A stretch of 64,000 bases of DNA from Deinococcus humi (GCF_014201875.1 NZ_JACHFL010000009.1:1-64000); one strand, 5' to 3'; shown: positions 9,188-17,373, numbered from the stretch's first letter. Notes: generated from the sequence alone by a model not told the origin. A program made the numbers and translations.

Positions 9188-11236
9188 ATGCCTGAAGCTC
9201 AGACGTCCTGGCAGCTTGACGTGCTCGGCTCGCCGCGCCTTACCACGCCGGAGGGACGCGTGTTGCCGCTGGAGCGCAAGACTGCCGCGCTCCTGGCCTA
9301 CCTTGCGCTGGAGGGAACGGTCCCGCGCGGGCTCCTGGCAGAATTGCTCTGGCCCGGCACCCCCGGCGGCGCCGCGAGAAACAACCTCGTGCATCTGCTG
9401 CGACGGCTCAAGGAAGCGAGCGGCGCTGACCTGGTCGAGGCGGGCGATTCGCTATCTCTGAACGCCGGGGTGACCGTCGACGCGGTCACCCTGCTCACGT
9501 CCAGCGGCATTCCGGACGCAGGGGGCACACTGCTGGGGGGGGTGGACTTCGACGACCTGCCCGACCTCGCCGAATGGGTGCTGGCGCAGGACGAACGGCT
9601 TGTGGCGGCGCAGGCGGGCAAGTACCGTGGGGCCGTCGCGCGGCTCGCGCAGGACGGCGAGGCGGCCGAGGCGGCGGCCCTGGCCGAGCGCTGGACCGAA
9701 TTTGACCCCGTGTCCGAGGAGGCCCACCGCGCCCTGATGCGCCTGCATTACGACCTGGGTGACCGCGCCGCCGCGTTGCAGGCCTATCACCGCTGCAAGC
9801 ACACCTTGCGCCAGGAACTCGGCGCCGACCCGTCGGCGGAGACGCAGCGTCTGGCGAGGGACATCGACCAGGGGGCGCTCCCCACCACCGCGCCCAGGAA
9901 AGCCGCGCGTATTCCCCTTCAGGTGCTGCGCCCGCCTACCCTGGTGGGGCGGGAGGACGTGTGGGCAAGGATGGAGGAGGCGTGGGAAAAGGGACTGGGC
10001 ATCATGCTCGAGGGCGATCCCGGCTCGGGCAAGTCGCGCCTGGCCCAGGACTTCTTGCGCTCACGCACCGGATATCAGCTGCTGATGTTCCAGGGCCGAC
10101 CAGGCGACGCGGCTGTGCCGTACGCCACCCACGCCCGCAATTACCGGCAGACGCTCGCGGCCAACCCTGATCTCGAACTGCCGGAGTGGGTCGTGCGTGA
10201 ACTCGCCCGCATGCTGCCCGAACTCGGAGAAGCGCCTCCCCCCATGACGACCCAGGACGACAAGCGCCGCTTCTACGAGGCGAAATACGAGGTCGTGCGG
10301 CTCGTCGCCGAACGCGGACCCGTCATCATCTGTACCGACGACGTGCAGTTCATGGACGAACCCAGCATCGAGGCGGGCGCGTATGTCGGCTCGCGCTTCT
10401 GGGGCGACACGAACACTATGCTGCGCTGCCTGTACTGCCACCGCACCAAGGCGCTCCCACCCTACTCGGCGGCGCTGCTCGACTCCATGTACGCGGCGGG
10501 GGTGGTGGTGCCGGTCTACCTTCCGCCCCTGGGAGAGAGCGCCGTCACCCGCCTGCTCAGGGACCTCGACGTGCCGGGGGGGGCCAGTGTGGCGAGCGAG
10601 GTGACCCGCGCCACCCAGGGCAACATTCAGTTTGTGCTGGAAACGGTCAAGAACATGTACGAGCAGGAAGGGAGCGGGGTCGAGGCCCCGGCTGGGGCGA
10701 CCTCGGGCATCGCAGCGATGATCGAGCAGCGCCTCGCGCGCCTCTCGCCGAGCGCGTTGCAGGCGGCGCGGGCCGCCGCTGTGCTGCGCCGCGACTTCAC
10801 GCTCGAGCTGGTCACCCAGACACTCGGAACGGGCCTGCTGGACACCGCGACCGCCTGGGAGGAGCTTGAGGAGGCGCAGGTTATGACGGGCGAGGCCTTT
10901 AGCCATGACCTCGTGTTTGAAACGGTGCTCGCGCAGACACCGCCAACCGCACGCCGGGTCCTGCACCGCAGCGCCGCGCGGGTCCTGGCGGCAGCCGGGG
11001 CACATCCTGCCCGGGTGGCGGGTCACTGGCAGGACGGCGACGGCCCCAGGCAGGCGGCCCCCTGGCTCGTCCGGGCGGGAGACGCGGCGGTGGGCACCCT
11101 TCATTTTGCCGACGCGCACGAGTTCTACACCCGTGCGGAGGCGGCCTTTACAGAAGCGGGAGACGCGAGCGGGGCGGCGGGGGTCCGGCGGACTCTCGAT
11201 GCGCTGGCCACGCGTGCCGAGCAGGCGGCCCTCTGA
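9188..11236 (+). CDS. Second SARP/BTAD-family regulator with ATPase domain, TPR tail missing
   Basis: A 682-aa paralogue of the gene just upstream, co-directional with an 8-nt gap. It has the same order of domains: winged helix (about 1-95), BTAD (about 100-235, FDPVSEEAHRALMRLHYD), and an ATPase with Walker A GDPGSGKS near 276 and Walker B VIICTDDVQFMD near 380. It ends after the helical region that follows the ATPase, so the long TPR sensor of the first protein is absent. The pair looks like a tandem duplication in which one copy kept or lost the sensor. The two could bind the same operators, perhaps with different triggers. Confidence 0.9.
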   Translation: MPEAQTSWQLDVLGSPRLTTPEGRVLPLERKTAALLAYLALEGTVPRGLLAELLWPGTPGGAARNNLVHLLRRLKEASGADLVEAGDSLSLNAGVTVDAVTLLTSSGIPDAGGTLLGGVDFDDLPDLAEWVLAQDERLVAAQAGKYRGAVARLAQDGEAAEAAALAERWTEFDPVSEEAHRALMRLHYDLGDRAAALQAYHRCKHTLRQELGADPSAETQRLARDIDQGALPTTAPRKAARIPLQVLRPPTLVGREDVWARMEEAWEKGLGIMLEGDPGSGKSRLAQDFLRSRTGYQLLMFQGRPGDAAVPYATHARNYRQTLAANPDLELPEWVVRELARMLPELGEAPPPMTTQDDKRRFYEAKYEVVRLVAERGPVIICTDDVQFMDEPSIEAGAYVGSRFWGDTNTMLRCLYCHRTKALPPYSAALLDSMYAAGVVVPVYLPPLGESAVTRLLRDLDVPGGASVASEVTRATQGNIQFVLETVKNMYEQEGSGVEAPAGATSGIAAMIEQRLARLSPSALQAARAAAVLRRDFTLELVTQTLGTGLLDTATAWEELEEAQVMTGEAFSHDLVFETVLAQTPPTARRVLHRSAARVLAAAGAHPARVAGHWQDGDGPRQAAPWLVRAGDAAVGTLHFADAHEFYTRAEAAFTEAGDASGAAGVRRTLDALATRAEQAAL

Positions 11237-11245
11237 GACTGCCGC

Positions 11246-11278
11246 GTCATCCCGCTGCCACGTCCCCCCCACTACCTT
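11246..11278 (+). promoter_or_regulatory. SARP-type promoter, site 3 (upstream of 11315)
   Basis: CAT at 11248-11250 is followed 11 bp later by CAC at 11259-11261. The 11-base C-rich spacer (11262-11272) leads to TACCTT at 11273-11278. It lies immediately after the second SARP stop codon, so the small gene downstream has its own promoter. Confidence 0.65.
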
Positions 11279-11314
11279 GGGTTACCGCGAGCCCGCGGCA
11301 CAAAGGGGGAACCT

Positions 11315-11512
11315 ATGGAGCAGGAAGAAAGTTGGGAAGCAATCTCTACAGCCGAGGGGCGCGTCTACGTCCTGCGGGTGTGGCGCGACGGGCAGGAGGA
11401 GGCCCCCTCCTGGCACGCCACGGTCCGTGAGGGAGCCAATGGTCTGCGGCGGTCCTTTGCCAGCATCGACGACTGCATCGAACATCTCTACGGAGAACTC
11501 CTGCGCCGCTGA
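11315..11512 (+). CDS. Small acidic protein of unknown function
   Basis: A 65-aa protein, not recognised. It is rich in Glu and Arg, has two Trp pairs in the first half (SWEAI, SWHATV) and ends in a predicted amphipathic helix (CIEHLYGELLRR). It has no signal peptide or membrane segment, so it is probably cytoplasmic. AAAGGGGG at 11301-11308 is a suitable ribosome-binding site. It has its own SARP-type promoter and a hairpin after it, which argues that it is a real gene. It could be a small partner of the regulators, but that is speculation. Confidence 0.7.
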   Translation: MEQEESWEAISTAEGRVYVLRVWRDGQEEAPSWHATVREGANGLRRSFASIDDCIEHLYGELLRR

Positions 11513-11528
11513 AGAGGCCAGGGATTCA

Positions 11529-11560
11529 GGCGCATCCGCTATGGGTGCGCCGCTCCTTTT
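11529..11560 (+). terminator. Probable terminator after the 65-aa gene
   Basis: GGCGCATCC (11529-11537) pairs with GGGTGCGCC (11543-11551) with one G-T wobble and a 5-nt loop; CCTTTT follows at 11555-11560. The T-run is short, so this is a moderate call. Confidence 0.5.
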
Positions 11561-11629
11561 GGGGCGGCCAGGGGCGAAAATCCGGCTGTTTGCCCATGGG
11601 TCGAGAAACAGGCGGGCGTGAATCGCAGC

Positions 11630-11662
11630 AACATTTTGCAGCCATCCCTCTCCCCGTACCTT
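11630..11662 (+). promoter_or_regulatory. SARP-type promoter, site 4 (upstream of 11712)
   Basis: CAT at 11632-11634 and CAT at 11643-11645 are 11 bp apart. Eleven mostly pyrimidine bases (11646-11656) precede TACCTT at 11657-11662. The core shares CAACATT and GCAGCCATCC with site 1. Confidence 0.7.
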
Positions 11663-11711
11663 TCCTCCAACACCGCCGGAGCCCTCCAGCCCGGTCCCAG
11701 GAGGAAACACC

Positions 11712-12710
11712 ATGCAGACCCGACTGATCCTGTCCGCCCTGACCCTCGCCCTCGCCACCACCGCCCTCGCCGGAAACACTCCTGCCACCCCTGCCCAGCC
11801 CGTCGTGATGGGTACGACACAGCTGAGTGGCCAGAACGCCAAAATCGGCCAGACCTTCACGGTCGGCAAGCAGAATCCCATCAACTTCACGCTGCTGAGT
11901 GCGTCCTACACCACGGCCCGCATGCTGGTCGGCACCGTCCTGGTCGTTCCAAAAGCCGATGAGAAACTCCTGGTGCTCCGCTTCACCGCCCACAACCCCA
12001 CGCGGCAGGATGCCACCCTGTCCGGCCTGAAGTTCACGGCGGTGGACATCAAGGACGTCAACCATGTCAGCGAGAGCAGCTTTGTGCGCGCCGGAACAAG
12101 CGAGGAGTACCAGGCGAGCCTCAAACCCGCTCAGAAGGTGGAGATCGTCTCGGTCGTGCGTGTCCCGGCCAGCGGCGTGATCCCGAAGCTCATCGTGCAG
12201 CGCGGTGACGGTCCGGTGCTGCGCTACGACCTGCGCAACCAGGCCAAAGGCGTGCCCGCCCCCTTTGCCGATCCCAAGGACGCGAGCGGCGCGACCGCAC
12301 TCGGCGACGCGCCCGCAAAGCTCGGCACCACTTACGCGATGGGACGGTACGACATGAAGTTCGAGAACGTTGCCTTCTCCACCGAGCCGATGCTCGGGCG
12401 TCAGGTGCCGCAGGGCAAGCGCTACGTGCTGGTCAGCGTTGCAATGAAGAATGCCGGAGCGGACGCCGACAGCCCCTCGCATTACACCTTCAAGACTGAA
12501 CTCCTCGACGCCGACGGCGAGCCTGTGGAGTTCTGGGTGCTCGCCAAGGGCAGCCGCCCCGAGGAAGCGATCAACCGCAGCGTGAAGCCCGGCGAGGAAT
12601 ACCGGGTGCGCCTTGTATTCGTCGCTCCGGACACTGTGGGCCTGCGCCAGCTGACGGTCCGCGAACGTGACGGCCACGGTGTCGTCTTTGACCTCAGCAA
12701 CGTCAAGTGA
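11712..12710 (+). CDS. Exported protein with two DUF4352-like halves
   Basis: A 332-aa protein with a cleavable Sec signal (hydrophobic core then ALAGN near residue 20). The mature part has two similar beta-sandwich halves: about 55-180 (LLVLRFTAHNPT) and about 215-330 (RYVLVSVAMKNAG). Each has the look of DUF4352-type immunoglobulin-like domains: a hydrophobic strand, a polar turn, then a closing strand. No catalytic residues are seen, so an extracytoplasmic binding or structural role is likely. AGGAGGAAA at 11699-11707 is the ribosome-binding site. It is driven by SARP-type site 4. Confidence 0.75.
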   Translation: MQTRLILSALTLALATTALAGNTPATPAQPVVMGTTQLSGQNAKIGQTFTVGKQNPINFTLLSASYTTARMLVGTVLVVPKADEKLLVLRFTAHNPTRQDATLSGLKFTAVDIKDVNHVSESSFVRAGTSEEYQASLKPAQKVEIVSVVRVPASGVIPKLIVQRGDGPVLRYDLRNQAKGVPAPFADPKDASGATALGDAPAKLGTTYAMGRYDMKFENVAFSTEPMLGRQVPQGKRYVLVSVAMKNAGADADSPSHYTFKTELLDADGEPVEFWVLAKGSRPEEAINRSVKPGEEYRVRLVFVAPDTVGLRQLTVRERDGHGVVFDLSNVK

Positions 12711-13224
12711 CGTCAAAGACGTTGGTGATCACTGCGGCCTCCGTGGCCCGCCACTGACCTGCAACTCTTCCTGCCAGCGGCATGACAAGCCATGGACCAC
12801 AATGAAGCCGACGGTAGTGGCTGGTGGGTTGCCATACCTCTCCTTCGACAGCGTTCAGGACGCCACCGGATAATTGCGAAGGGCGTGTGCAGGGGGCAAG
12901 CCAATCACGATGTCAATGGCACGAGTCGGCCAAGGCCAGCAGAAAGACACAGGGCCACAGGCGATGACTTTGCTCCCTGGGCATGGCACCACGATGGTGC
13001 CCGGGCGGCAGGAGGTCTCTGCGAGATTCATTCGCGCTGCCGCCCACCCCAGCAAGGACGCCTCAACCTCCCCGCCCACGTGTACTCCGCACTCCCGGCA
13101 GCTGCCCCGCCCCATTGCCGCCGCCGTTCTATCCCCATCGCTGATCCACTGCTGAACGGCGGCGGCCCCGGCTGTGGACGCCAGTGGGCGGGAAACCTGC
13201 TCCCCAGGGGCGCTCAATTACCGC
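12711..13224. other. Gene-free gap of about 510 nt
   Basis: No convincing gene is seen. CAACGTC at 12700-12706 and GACGTTG at 12718-12724 form a short inverted repeat around the stop of the preceding gene, a weak terminator at best. Long open frames on both strands here have mixed composition and no recognisable motif. Confidence 0.4.
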
Positions 13225-13257
13225 GTCATCCTCCAACCATCCTCTCCCCTGTACGGT
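13225..13257 (+). promoter_or_regulatory. SARP-type promoter, site 5 (upstream of 13302)
   Basis: CAT at 13227-13229 and CAT at 13238-13240 are 11 bp apart. An 11-base pyrimidine-rich spacer (13241-13251) is followed by TACGGT at 13252-13257. It should drive the cupredoxin-like gene and possibly the multicopper oxidase behind it. Confidence 0.65.
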
Positions 13258-13301
13258 CAGTGCAGTTCGCCCGGAAAGGCGCGACCACAAGGAGACAGAC
13301 C

Positions 13302-14156
13302 ATGCACAAGAAACTGACCACCACCCTGATCCTCGCCCTGACGGCCGCCGCCCTCGCCCACCAAGCGCATGACCACGCCGCCACCTTTACCCTGGCTCAG
13401 AAGGACGCGGCCTTCACGCTCGCTGGGCCCGACAGCGTCGGCTCGGGATACACCTCCTTCGCCTTCAGCAACACGGCCGCGCAGCCGTTCACTCCTGTGG
13501 TCGCCCGGCTCAAGACGGACGCGAACGACGCAGCCGTCAAGGCGGCCCTGGGCCAGTTGATGGAGTCGCACGGTGAGGACATGAGCGCCATCGAGAAGAT
13601 TGCGGAGTTCGTGGGCGGCAGCGCGGGCGTCATGCCCGGCAAGGGATACGAGTTCGGCGCGAACCTCGCTCCTGGCCGCTACGTGGTGTTCGGCTTCGGT
13701 GCGAGCGAGGAGGGCAAGCCCCTGTACGACCTCGGCCAGTACCGCGCCTTCAACGTCACCACGGCGCCCAGTGCCCTCAAGGCACCCCAGGCCGACGTGA
13801 AGGCCACCCTTGAGGACTTCAAGGTGGTCCTGCCCAACACGGTGAAGGCAGGCAAGCAGGTCTGGGAGGTGACCAACGGTGGTCAGGAGACCCATCACCT
13901 GATGCTGATGCGGCTCAAGGACGGCAAGACCATCAGTGACGCGGAAGCGTTCTTCAAGGCCCCTGATCCCAGCCAGGCGGGCGAACCCCCCTTCGAGGAC
14001 GCGGGCGGGCTGGAAACCATCTCGCAGGGCCGCAGCGCTTTTGTCAGCTTCGACCTCGCGCCCGGCGAGTACATTGCGATGTGCTTCCTGCCCAGCGCCA
14101 AGGAGCACGCGCCTCACTTCGCCCTGGGCATGATGACCGGCCTGAGCGTCAAGTAA
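13302..14156 (+). CDS. Exported cupredoxin-like protein
   Basis: A 284-aa protein with a Sec signal (LILALTAAALA) and a His-rich mature N-terminus (HQAHDHA). The C-terminal half (about 165-284) has a cupredoxin-like pattern: ETHH near 205, then in the last strand pair MCF, APHF and ALGMM, supplying His, Cys, His and Met in the order of a type 1 copper site. The spacing between Cys and the last His (about 10) is longer than in classic plastocyanin, so copper binding is an inference. The ATG at 13302 follows AAGGAGA. A hairpin at 14166-14196 separates it from the multicopper oxidase, a natural functional partner. Confidence 0.75.
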   Translation: MHKKLTTTLILALTAAALAHQAHDHAATFTLAQKDAAFTLAGPDSVGSGYTSFAFSNTAAQPFTPVVARLKTDANDAAVKAALGQLMESHGEDMSAIEKIAEFVGGSAGVMPGKGYEFGANLAPGRYVVFGFGASEEGKPLYDLGQYRAFNVTTAPSALKAPQADVKATLEDFKVVLPNTVKAGKQVWEVTNGGQETHHLMLMRLKDGKTISDAEAFFKAPDPSQAGEPPFEDAGGLETISQGRSAFVSFDLAPGEYIAMCFLPSAKEHAPHFALGMMTGLSVK

Positions 14157-14165
14157 ATTCCTTCT

Positions 14166-14196
14166 GGGCGGGGCTGACCATAGCCCCGCCCGTTTT
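14166..14196 (+). terminator. Intercistronic terminator or attenuator before the multicopper oxidase
   Basis: GGGCGGGGCT (14166-14175) and AGCCCCGCCC (14182-14191) form a perfect 10-bp stem with a 6-nt loop, followed by GTTTT. It is canonical, yet it lies in the 53-nt gap between two co-directional genes that share a copper theme. It could lower oxidase expression by partial termination. Confidence 0.75.
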
Positions 14197-14209
14197 CTCT
14201 GGAGCCACC

Positions 14210-15613
14210 ATGCTGCTCTTGCCTCTGAAAATCCACTCCCTTCCTGTCCGGCGCCTGACCCCCTGGCTGCTGGGCACGCTGCTGTTGCTAGGCAATCCTG
14301 CCTGGGCGCAGAACGCGCCCCAGGAGCACGATCACGGCGCCGCCGTTCCCAGCGTTTCCAATCCAGCCACAGCGCGCGATGCCCTGCTCCATGACTTCGT
14401 GGCGGCGCCCAATGGAACCGTCCCCCTGGAGAAATTCACGGGCGATGTGCGCGAGTTTACGCTGGAGGTCCACGAGATCGAGAGCGAGATAGCGCCGGGG
14501 GTCAGGGTCAGGCAGTGGGCCTTCGGCCTCCCTGGACAGCAGGCCAGCGTGCCGGGGCCAGAACTGCGGGTCAAGGTGGGGGACCTCGTCAAGATCACTC
14601 TCAAGAACACCACGGACCGTGCTCACACGGTCCACCTGCACGGCATCACGTCGCTGGCGCAGAGCATGGACGGCGTGCCGCACACTTCGCACGCTGTGCT
14701 GCCCGGCAAGGAGTTGACCTACGCGTTCGTGGCGACCGAGGCAGGCACCCACATGTACCACTGTCACGTCGAGACCAACCTGCACCTCGACATGGGCATG
14801 TACGGGGCGCTGATCGTCGAGCCCCGGGACACGCCCGCCTGGGTCAAAGACCACGTGCTGATGCTTGACGAGTGGGACTCGAAGCAGGACCCGGAACAGC
14901 TGCCCCATAAACCCACCCCGAACTACTACCTCGCCAATGGCCGGGCCCATCCCCTGATCCCCGACCTGCACATTCCCCAGGGTGAGGTGCATCTCGTCCG
15001 CCTGCTCAACATCGGGCAGGAGGTCCACAGCATGCACCTGCACGGCATGACCTTTCTGGTGGTCGCCAAGGATGGGCAGGACCTGCCTCTCCCCTACCGT
15101 GCCGACACGGTGCTGCTGGGGCCCGGCGAACGTTATGACCTGCTGGTGAAGGGGCGGGACGGCACTTTCCCGCTGCACGACCACATTCCCCCCCACGGCA
15201 CGAACGACGGAGTGGACCCCGGCGGCATTCACCTGATGGTGGTCGGCGGTCCAGAACTTGCGGCGGACGGCACGGTCGTTGGGGCATCGGCACCCCATGC
15301 CCATGGGAACGGCGACGCAGCCACGTCGGCACCGCCGAGCGAGCTTCCTTTGCAAAGCGGCACCGTGGAGATCCATGTCACGGGCTTCGTGTTCTCCTCA
15401 CCCACGCTGCGGATCAAGCGGGGCACCAAGGTCGTCTGGAACAACGACGACATGGCGGCGCACACCGTGACGGTGGACGGGCCACAAAAAGCGGCCTCTG
15501 CACCGTTGCGCAAGGGAGGGCGTTTTGCCATGACCTTTGACGAGATCGGCACGTACCGGGTCGGGTGCGTTCAACATCCCTTTATGACAGCCACCGTGGT
15601 GGTCGAGCCTTAA
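14210..15613 (+). CDS. Multicopper oxidase with C-terminal plastocyanin-like domain
   Basis: A 467-aa exported protein with a signal ending AWAQN and a His-containing start (EHDHGAA). Copper motifs are in order: HLHG near 143, MYHCHVE near 183, HSMHLHGM near 275 and PLHDH near 323. This fits a two-domain oxidase core. A linker rich in Ala/His/Pro/Ser (about 355-385) leads to a third cupredoxin domain with AAHTV and GCVQHPFM, i.e. C-x2-H-x2-M, a type 1 site. The fusion would let the terminal domain pass electrons to the core, as in some nitrite-reductase relatives. GGAG at 14201-14204 is close to the ATG. The physiological substrate is unknown. Confidence 0.9.
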   Translation: MLLLPLKIHSLPVRRLTPWLLGTLLLLGNPAWAQNAPQEHDHGAAVPSVSNPATARDALLHDFVAAPNGTVPLEKFTGDVREFTLEVHEIESEIAPGVRVRQWAFGLPGQQASVPGPELRVKVGDLVKITLKNTTDRAHTVHLHGITSLAQSMDGVPHTSHAVLPGKELTYAFVATEAGTHMYHCHVETNLHLDMGMYGALIVEPRDTPAWVKDHVLMLDEWDSKQDPEQLPHKPTPNYYLANGRAHPLIPDLHIPQGEVHLVRLLNIGQEVHSMHLHGMTFLVVAKDGQDLPLPYRADTVLLGPGERYDLLVKGRDGTFPLHDHIPPHGTNDGVDPGGIHLMVVGGPELAADGTVVGASAPHAHGNGDAATSAPPSELPLQSGTVEIHVTGFVFSSPTLRIKRGTKVVWNNDDMAAHTVTVDGPQKAASAPLRKGGRFAMTFDEIGTYRVGCVQHPFMTATVVVEP

Positions 15614-15802
15614 CACGTGATCTTCAGGGCCCAGAGCAGCCCCAGGAAGCGCCGTGCCCCAGATGGAGCGCGGCGCCCTGTTGTGCCACGAACATCGCAA
15701 ATCACCAGGCGAGGACAGGCGGCCTGTCGTCGCGCAAGGATGGCAACAGAATGGCAGGGACACAGACGGCCCGGGCCGGTTGCGCCGTCTTTCTCCCCCC
15801 GA

Positions 15803-15835
15803 GTCATGCTGCAATCATCCTGTCCTGATTACCCT
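15803..15835 (+). promoter_or_regulatory. SARP-type promoter, site 6 (upstream of 15842)
   Basis: CAT at 15805-15807 and CAT at 15816-15818 are 11 bp apart. Eleven bases (15819-15829) precede TACCCT at 15830-15835. The ATG follows after only 6 nt, so the message would be leaderless, unlike the other five. Confidence 0.7.
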
Positions 15836-15841
15836 GACGCC

Positions 15842-16144
15842 ATGACACGGACACCCCCGCGGAACGACCCCCAGCAGCCGCTCAACACCGGGCCCGTGAC
15901 CCCCAGCACGGAACTCTACGAGGGCCTGTGCCGCCGCGCCCGGGCGCTGGGGCACGACGACGCCTTCCTGTCCCGCCTGCGGCGCCCGGGACTGAAATCC
16001 AACGACGCCATCCGGCTGGCCCTGGACGCCGTGCCCGCCCTGGAACTCCTGCCCCTGCCCGTGCTGGCCCAGGAACTCGGGACTGTCCTGGGACGGGTGC
16101 GCCCCTGGGCCCCTGCGCCAGTCACGCGCGTGTGGTTGGCCTGA
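15842..16144 (+). CDS. Small protein of unknown function
   Basis: A 100-aa protein, not recognised. It starts with a Pro/Asn/Thr-rich stretch, then has predicted helices with basic clusters (LCRRARALG, LSRLRRPGL) and a hydrophobic Leu/Pro-rich segment near 60-78. It has no clear signal peptide. The start is set by the -10 box 6 nt upstream (leaderless). The next gene begins at or before its stop codon, so the two form an operon. It may be a regulatory or anti-sigma-like partner of the exported protein that follows, but nothing in the sequence proves it. Confidence 0.65.
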   Translation: MTRTPPRNDPQQPLNTGPVTPSTELYEGLCRRARALGHDDAFLSRLRRPGLKSNDAIRLALDAVPALELLPLPVLAQELGTVLGRVRPWAPAPVTRVWLA

Positions 16145-16146
16145 CC

Positions 16147-17373
16147 GTGCGCCGCACCAGGCTGATCCTGACCGTGCTGGCGGCGACAGCTGGCCTCGTC
16201 GCCACACAGAACGTGCCAGTCGGCGCTGGGTCACTCGCATACCTGAAAGGCGGGACGGCGTGGGTTGAGAGCCGGGCCAGTCAGGGTCCCCGGCAGGTGC
16301 CGAATTCACGCGGAGCCGTGCTGCTGACCCTGTCCCCCACAGACGGCACGCTCGCTTTCATGACCGGCCCTGCGGGCGCAGATATCTCTTCCGAAAAGGT
16401 TCCGCCCTTGCGGCCCTGGCTGAGCAAGCCACCGTACACGAAGAGCGTGCTGCTGAGTTCGGTAGTGCCTGGCCCGACCTTCACCACGGTGCCTGCCCGC
16501 TGGCTGCGCTGGGAAGGCGACGGTCACGCCCTGATTGCGGGCAGTGACGGGGGGAACGCAGGCTGGAATCTGGCCAAACGCAAAACATTTCTTCCCAACC
16601 AGTCGGCGCTCTACCAGAGCACGTCGCGCGATGGGGCAGTGACGGCAACCCTGGGCTCGGTCCAGTCGCCGGACGATGTGGGCGTTTTGCTGTACGGCCC
16701 TGGCGCCCGCCCTGGCACCGAGGTCTTCACCCGCCGCCTGCCGCAGAACCTCATGCAGGCGCTCAAGGCCGCGCCTCAGCCCTCCATCCGCAAGTTCGTG
16801 GGGGCCCTGGACCCGCGCGCGCAGGCAGACGACGTGAGCTGGACCGTCACGTCACCGCAGGTCACGCGCGACGGGCGCAGGGTGTACTTCGCCTCCAACG
16901 CCGGCTACGGGGTGGGCAGCGCGGGCACCACCACCTCCGCCATCTTTGAGGTGGGGGTGGGCGAGGTCAAGCTGCGGGTCCTGGGATGGCTGGGAACGTT
17001 TGCCGGCAGCGTCCTCGATGTCCTGCCTTCCCCCGACGGCGGAAAGCTGCTCATTTTGCTGCAACGCCATGACAGCAACGTCCAGGTCAACACGTTCGCG
17101 TATATCGCTGATCTGGGCCAGAAAACCGTGCGCGAGGTGATCGCGGGGAGTGCGCCGAAGGGCACCCTCACCATGCTGAACAGTTCCTGCTGGCTGGCGG
17201 ACTCGCGGCACGTCGCCCTGAGCGTGGCCTATCCACGCCCGGATGACCTCAACCAGGAGAACGGCTTCGAGCCGCCGGCGAGCGCCTATTCCCTCCTCGT
17301 GAAGGAGGCGGGAACCGGGAAGACGCTGCGCCGCGTCCCCGGGGCCACGGGTGTGGACTGCGGTCCGGGTTGA
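16147..17373 (+). CDS. Exported beta-propeller-like protein (TolB/PD40-like)
   Basis: A 408-aa protein beginning GTG with a short basic stretch and a hydrophobic segment (LILTVLAATAGLVA), a signal peptide or anchor. The remainder has repeated strand-turn patterns such as LSPTDGTLAFM, VTRDGRRVYFASN and LPSPDGGKLLILL, the hallmark of WD40/PD40-type propeller blades. An in-frame GTG at 16132 overlapping the upstream gene by 13 nt is the alternative start. It is translationally coupled to the 100-aa gene and so probably under SARP-type site 6. No enzyme motif is visible; a periplasmic binding or scaffold role is inferred. Confidence 0.75.
   Translation: MRRTRLILTVLAATAGLVATQNVPVGAGSLAYLKGGTAWVESRASQGPRQVPNSRGAVLLTLSPTDGTLAFMTGPAGADISSEKVPPLRPWLSKPPYTKSVLLSSVVPGPTFTTVPARWLRWEGDGHALIAGSDGGNAGWNLAKRKTFLPNQSALYQSTSRDGAVTATLGSVQSPDDVGVLLYGPGARPGTEVFTRRLPQNLMQALKAAPQPSIRKFVGALDPRAQADDVSWTVTSPQVTRDGRRVYFASNAGYGVGSAGTTTSAIFEVGVGEVKLRVLGWLGTFAGSVLDVLPSPDGGKLLILLQRHDSNVQVNTFAYIADLGQKTVREVIAGSAPKGTLTMLNSSCWLADSRHVALSVAYPRPDDLNQENGFEPPASAYSLLVKEAGTGKTLRRVPGATGVDCGPG

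Noticed and set aside
12792..13301. Extended N-terminus of the cupredoxin-like protein
   Set aside because: The frame is open but a signal peptide starts at 13302 behind AAGGAGA, and the promoter at 13225-13257 lies inside the extension.
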